A stretch of 64,000 nucleotides of DNA, taken from contig NC_088340.1 in assembly GCF_036884655.1 (NCBI RefSeq), positions 7,953,501 through 8,017,500 of the forward strand. Direction: 5' to 3'. This stretch comes from Musa acuminata AAA Group. Its lineage: Eukaryota > Streptophyta > Magnoliopsida > Zingiberales > Musaceae. Position numbers and translations under genes: made by a program. Below are positions 58,405 to 64,000 of this stretch, piece by piece. The first letter of the stretch is position 1, and every line of letters begins with the position of its first letter. The notes below the pieces were generated by a model, which had not been told where the DNA came from, did not search any database, and saw only the letters and a list, made by a program, of their open reading frames with translations.

Positions 58405-61400
58405 ATGCTTCTAATGTCCTGAACTTTCTGGATCAAATTATTCAGAATGGTTAGAGCATGTGCAATTCACATTGGGTGTATTAGATCTTGATCTAGCATT
58501 ACTTGTTGAAAAGCCTGCAGACTTGACTGATGAAAGTATTACAGAACAAGTTAATGAAATGAAGGCTTGGGAAAGATCTGATAGGCTTAGTTTAATGTTC
58601 ATAAGAATGACAATTGCAAATAACATAAAGACTTCATTATCGATTGCAACTAGCGCAAAGGAATATTTAAAGGTTATTGAAGATAGATTTAAATCTGATA
58701 AATCATTGGCTGGCACATTGATGAAAGAACTGACTACGGCTCAGTATGATGGTACTCGAGGAATTCAGGATCACATCCTCAATATGGCTGACAAAGCTGC
58801 AAAACTTAAAACATTAGGCATGAATGTTGATGAATCTTTCCTTGTGCAATTTATTCTCAATTCTCTTCCTTCTCAGTTTGGCCCATTTAAGATTCACTAC
58901 AATACAAATAAGGATAAGTGGGACTTGAATGAGTTGACTAGCATGTGTATTCAGGAAGAATTGAGATTAAGGAAGGAAAATTCATATAATGTCATGACGA
59001 CTACTCAAGGAGGTGGTAATAAGAAAAGAAAGTTGAAGCATCATCCATCAAAGAGATGTGTTAAGTTTGGAAATGTTAAACAGACTAATGAAAAGAAAGC
59101 CTTTATTGTAAAGTGCTTCTTTTGTGGCAAGAAAGGACATGTGAAGAAGGATTGCATTAAACGCAAGACTTGGTTCGAAAAGAAAGGTATTAACTCGACC
59201 TTTGAATGTTTTGAATCAAACATTACAGAAGTTCCTTCTAACACTTGGTGGATAGATTTCGGTGCTTCAACTCATGTTACAAATAACATGCAGGGATTTC
59301 TTTCAATTTGAAAACCAAAAGAACATGAAAGATTCATCATTATGGGAAATCGTCTTAAAGCGAAAGTGATATCAATGGAACTTATCGTCTATGCTTAGAG
59401 ACGGGTCACTCGATGGATCTTGTTGACACATGTTATGTCCCTACAATTTCTAAAAATTTGATTTCTCTTTCTAGAATTGATGAGTTAGGATATTATCTTT
59501 CTTTTGGTAGTGGCAAACTCAGCATGTTTTATGATTCAATAAAAGTTGGTTTTGGAATTCTGTGTGATGATTTGTACAGAATTAATTTGGATCTTGAGTT
59601 TACAAAGACACTAATGACCCTGCAATCATGTGTTGGATTGAAACGTAGTTTCAATAATGAAAGATCTTCTATATTGTGGCATAAACGATTGGGGCATAAC
59701 TCCAAAGAAAGAATTGAAAGATTAGTGAAGGATAATATTTTGGAACATTTAGACTTCACTGATTTTGATATTTGTATAGATTGCATTAAGGGAAAGCAAA
59801 CTAAACAAATAAAGAAAAATGCCACAAGAAGTAAAGAACTCCTTGAGATTATTCATACTGATATCTGCAGACCACTCCATATTCCATGTTTTAGTGGAGA
59901 AAAATATTTCATCACATTTATAGATGATCTGTCTAGATATGACAAAGTTTATCTAATACATGAAAAGTCTCAAGCCATTGATATTCTTGAAGTATACATA
60001 AATGAGGTTAAGAGACAATTAGATAGAAAAGTTAAAATTATCAGATCTGACAGAGGTGGTGAATTTTATGACAGATATGATGGAGCTAGTCAGAATATTG
60101 GTCCTTTTGCTAGATTCCTAAAACAACAGGGTATTTGTGCTCAATATGCATTACCAGGTGTGCCACAGCAGAACGGTGTTGCTGAAAGGCGAAATCGTAC
60201 TCTGATGGATATGGTTAGGAGCATGATGAGTTATTCCTCTGTACCTGAGTCGATGTGGGGTGAAGCTCTTAGGACAGCTATGTACATCTTGAACAGGGTT
60301 CCTAGTAAGTCAGTTTCATCGACTCCTTTTTAGTTATGGACTGGTAGGAAGCCTAGTCTAAGACATCTACATATATGGGGGTGTCCTGCAGAGATAAGAG
60401 TATTCAATCTACATGAAAAGAAATTGGATCCAAGAACTATTTCAGGATATTTTATTGGTTATCCAGAAAAATCCAAGGGATACATATTTTATTGCCCTAA
60501 TTATAGTATAAGAATAGTAGAATCTGGTAATGCAAAATTCCTAGAAAATGGCGAAATCAGTGGGAGTGAAAAATCTCGAAAGGTTAATTTTGATATTAAG
60601 GAGATTCATGTTAATTCTCCCATATCATCTCCTGTCCGAGAAATTATTGTTCCCCAAATCAATGAGAGTATTGATGAGGGTGAACAATAAAATAACATCG
60701 AAGAACTCTCACATGATGTTGATGTCGCCGCTGATAATCTTGTAGAACAATCACAACTGGTAGATTTGAGAAGATCTCAAAGAAAAAGGAAACATGCCAT
60801 TTCTGATGATTATGTGGTATATCTACAAGAATCAGATTATGATATAGGAATAAAAAGAGACCCCTTATCGTTTTCACAAGCCATAGAAAGTAACGATTCT
60901 GAAAAATGGTATGATGCAATGAAAGAAGAGTTAAAATCAATTGTCCAGAATGATGTCTGGAATCTCGTTGAATTGCCCAATGATTGTAAAAGAGTCGGTT
61001 GTAAATGGGTCTTTAAGACAAAACGCGACTCAAAGGGTAATATCGAACGATATAAAGCCAGACTTGTGGCCAAAGGTTTTTCTCAGAAGGAAGGCATCGA
61101 CTATAATGAGACTTTTTCTCCAGTTTCTAAAAAGGACTCATTGAGAATTGTTATGGCATTAGTAGCTCATTATGATCTTGAGTTGAATCAGATGGATGTG
61201 AAAACAGCATTTCTGAATGGCGATCTGGATGAGGAAATCTATATGGAACAACCTGAAGGATTCATAGAAAAGGGAAAAGAAAGTTTGGCTTGTAAAGTTA
61301 AGTAATCCATTTATGACCTTAAACAAGCTTCCAGATAATGGTATATAAAGTTTCATAATACCATTACTTCCTTCGGATTTAAGGAAAACACTATTGATCA

Positions 61401-62425
61401 GTGTATATATCTGAAGGTAAGTGGGAGCAAGTTTATCATATTGGTCTTATATGTGGATGATATTTTTCTTGCCAGTAGTGATCTTGGTTTATTGCACGAA
61501 ACCAAGATATTTCTCAATAAGAACTTTAAGATTGTTGATATGAATGAGGCATCCTATGTCATTGGCATTGAGATATTCAGGAATAGATCTCAAGGATTAT
61601 TAGGATTATCTCAGAAAGGATATATTGATCGTATCTTGGAGAGATTTAATATGCAACTTTGCTCAACCAATGATGTATCTATTATTAAAGGTGAAAAATT
61701 CAGTCAAAACCAGTGCCCAAGAAATGACTTAGAAAAGAATCAAATGAAGAATATTCCTTATGGATGCGCAGTTGGAAGTCTATTATATGCTCAAACTTGT
61801 ACAAGACCAGATATCAGTTTTGTAGTTGCAATGCTGGGAAGATATCAAAGTAACCCAGGAATGGAACATTGGAAAGCTGCAAAGAAAGTAATAAGATATC
61901 TACAAGGGACGAAAGATTATATGCTCACATATAGGAGATCAGATCAGCTTGAAGTAACATGATTTTGCAAATTGCCTCGACAGTAGGAAGTCCATTTCAG
62001 GATTTGTATTTATGTTAGCTGGTGGGGCAATTTCTTGGAAAAGTGCAAAGCAATCGCTTATTGCATCATCAACAATGGAAGCTGAATTTGTGGCATGCTT
62101 TGAGGCCACAAATCAAGCTTTATGGCTACGAAATTTCATCTCAGGACTTGGTGTGGTCGACTCAATTGCCAAGCCGCTGAAGATATTTTGTGATAACACC
62201 GCAGTAGTTTTCTTCTCTAAGAATGGCAAGTACTCTAGTGGTTCCAAGCACATTAAGATAAAGTACTTGGTGGTTAGAGAAAGAATCCAGAAACAACAAG
62301 TGTCAATTAAGAACTTGAGCACCACTATGATGATTGTTGATCTATTGACAAAAGCCTTACAGTGCAAAATATTCAAAGAACATGTTCTTAGAATGGGGCT
62401 TGTGAGCAAGTTACAAAGGATATGG
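58405..62425 (+). pseudogene. gag-pol of copia element 2
   Basis: Gag and the zinc knuckle CFFCGKKGHVKKDC are open and run on into the protease, where the active site reads WWIDFGASTH (Ser to Phe), to a TGA at 59309-59311. A 1-base deletion near 59375, then pre-integrase and integrase (59413-60333, stop TAG). Further stops at 60688, 61303 and about 61337. Reverse transcriptase keeps MDVKTAFLNGDLD and YVDD (61449-61460). A 14-bp deletion near 61960 shifts the frame and removes the YSDAD part of RNase H. Non-functional. Confidence 0.9.
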
Positions 62426-62828
62426 TGACGCATGTTTGTGGATGCTATTATTGACATTCTATTTAATTAAAGTTATTTGTTTCTGTTATCCTGTTTACAT
62501 TTATGTTTATGCATATTATGGTTGAATATAATAACAGGATTGTCTTGACAAGATAAATTACAGGGGTCATTATGGATTATATTAGGAAAGACTAACAATG
62601 TTGTGGTACATAGAAGGAAGTATAACATTGATGAAATACAACCGCTATGACTCGCATTGATAGTTGGACTTAATATTGTATTATTGTGTTTATTGGACTT
62701 ATTGGCTTATTTTAAAACATGGTCATGTATAAAATGCTTTTCAAAATTTCTTGGAATCCAATTAGGTAAAATTATTTTTTAAACAAATTTTGTTTTGTTT
62801 GTTTTGATTTTGTATCTCTTTTATATCT

Positions 62829-63364
62829 AGAATAACTAATTGGGTTCTGTTCAGATATTTTAGCCAATAGACTAAGTCCACTACGGAACGATTCCTCGGG
62901 AGATAACCTTGATGGGAGGAAATCTCCTGAGATCTCATCGTAGACCCTCTGCTATCAAGGACAGGATCTCTAGGGGTTGAGGGTGTGTTAGAGCGTCATA
63001 ACGTTGACACGTATAGACGCACCTCTCTGTTGAGGGATTCAGTTATTCTCCTCGACTCTCTCCCCAAAACCCTCTCCCCAAAATCCATCAATCTGTGTGC
63101 GTCCTGTGAAAGGATAGGAAGAGAGGAGAAAGGTTCTACTCTCCTTGCACTCCTTCAGATTATGTGCGATTGGATTAAAGACGGTGCTTAGCAGATCAAA
63201 GACGGTGCTTAGCAGATCAAAGACGGTGCTTAGTAGATCAACAGGATCTTTGAACATATGGCATTAAAACGTACGCATCGTATAATTAGATCTATGCATT
63301 TGATTTCAATCCTGGCATATAGGTTATTTTCACATTATTGACATAGCATAATTATAGATTTTAT
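62829..63364 (+). repeat. 3' LTR of copia element 2, truncated at both ends
   Basis: Begins internally at AGAATAACTAATTGGG and stops at GATTTTAT, lacking TGCTTACA. Near 63172-63240 a 20-bp motif (AAAGACGGTGCTTAGCAGATC) is tandemly repeated three times. Confidence 0.85.
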
Positions 63365-63374
63365 AGATAATTAT

Positions 63375-63649
63375 AACATTAGGCATGAATGTTGATGAAT
63401 CTTTCCTTGTGCAATTTATTCTCAATTCTCTTCCTTCTCAGTTTGACTCATTCAAGATTCACTACAATACAAATAAGGATAAGTGGGACTTGAATGAGTT
63501 GACTAGCATGTGTGTTCAGGAAGAATTGAGATTAAGATAGGAAAATTCATATAATGTCATGACGACTACTCAAGGATGTGGTAATGAAAAGAAAGCATGT
63601 AAAGTGCGTCATTTGTGGTAAGAAAGGACATGTGAAGAAGGATTGCATT
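63375..63649 (+). pseudogene. gag fragment of a third copia copy
   Basis: Matches 58811-59157 of element 2 with an internal deletion: ACATTAGGCATGAATGTTG, then GACTTGAATGAGTTGACTAG, then a shortened zinc-knuckle region (GTGCGTCATTTGTGG). It is joined directly to the damaged LTR. Only about 275 bases remain. Confidence 0.85.
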
Positions 63650-63650
63650 T

Positions 63651-64000
63651 ATCTTGAATCAAAGCAATTCTATCTCATGTTTATCTTGAATCATAGATTG
63701 ACCAATGAGAAGGCCTAGTTGTTTACGATCATAACTGTTGCATGGACACCTCATTTTTCTGGATGGAGGCTCCGCTGTGATGTGGACGCATCGGCATACG
63801 TAGAATCTTAATGATCAATGGAAGCACAGTTCCACCAAACGCCAAAGAAGTTGGATCGAGCATGTTCAACAATTCTATGCATAAAGCCATAACCATACTT
63901 GGACCTATTTTAAGAGATTCTTATTCCATTAGAATACGTTAAGTCATGTAGTAATAATTCTATTCATAAACCGTCCTTCTCTACAGTGATAGCTGCAGAT
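63651..64000. repeat. Host repeat unit A', last part
   Basis: CAATTCTATCTCATGTTTAT, CTTGAATCATAGATTGACCA and CATACGTAGAATCTTAATGA match 40908-41035, continuing the host sequence interrupted by the two copia elements. ATCTTGAATCA is duplicated at 63651 and 63684 by the join. The last 150 bases, beyond the match, show no feature. Confidence 0.75.

Larger units (their letters stand above)
55795..63364 (+). mobile_element. Ty1/copia element 2 (7.6 kb), inactive
   Basis: Same family as element 1. 5' LTR 55795-56305, primer site 56308-56319, leader arrays 56456-56545 and 57603-57840, gag-pol about 58405-62425, damaged 3' LTR 62829-63364. The 3' end has lost the polypurine tract and the first 44 bases of the LTR in one deletion, and the last bases of the LTR are replaced by a fused gag fragment. 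Several stops, frameshifts and a 14-bp deletion break pol. Confidence 0.92.

Overview
The window is nuclear DNA of a flowering plant, most likely a monocot. Genes are split by many short spliceosomal introns, the P450 first exon is GC-rich, and about half of the window is LTR-retrotransposon sequence. A banana/ginger-type (Zingiberales) genome would fit the feel of the large copia family, but that is a guess.

Layout. 1-2213 holds old transposon debris (a minus-strand LTR/primer-site edge and a LINE zinc-finger/RNase H relic). 2214-5077 (+) is a complete heat-shock-factor-binding protein (HSBP) gene of five exons, 80 aa. 6015-19497 (-), tail to tail with HSBP, is a complete importin-9-type karyopherin gene; 33 exons could be placed and they join in phase to 1,027 aa. 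Each of these two neighbouring genes contains one AT-AC intron with U12-type signals. 21720-33129 is an 11.4-kb Ty1/copia element of SIRE/Maximus type with both LTRs, a broken gag, almost no pol, an unrelated plant-transposon-protein-like ORF, and a 3.3-kb tandem array of about 186 bp that is organised as a four-unit higher-order repeat. 35372-35584 (+) is a small DUF761-like gene of 70 aa.

37246 to the end is a CYP71-like cytochrome P450 cluster invaded by retrotransposons. It holds a truncated pseudogene (37246-38566), an intact two-exon gene (42482-44085, 507 aa) and a barely visible third relic (47285-47640), all on the minus strand. A host segment (40370-41100) is repeated at 48040-64000, where it is split by two copies of one Ty1/copia family (48495-55605 and 55795-63364) plus a third gag scrap. 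Both copies are crippled by many independent stops, frameshifts and deletions; only one of their four LTRs keeps its TATA box.

The live genes are HSBP (trimeric coiled-coil negative regulator of heat-shock factors), importin-9 (nuclear import), the DUF761-like small protein and one ER-anchored P450. Nothing links them as a pathway; they are ordinary plant neighbours. The most notable observations are the two U12-type AT-AC introns, the tetrameric higher-order repeat inside a retrotransposon, the hairpin-bearing minisatellite in that element's LTRs, and the way the P450 array and its transposons are interleaved.
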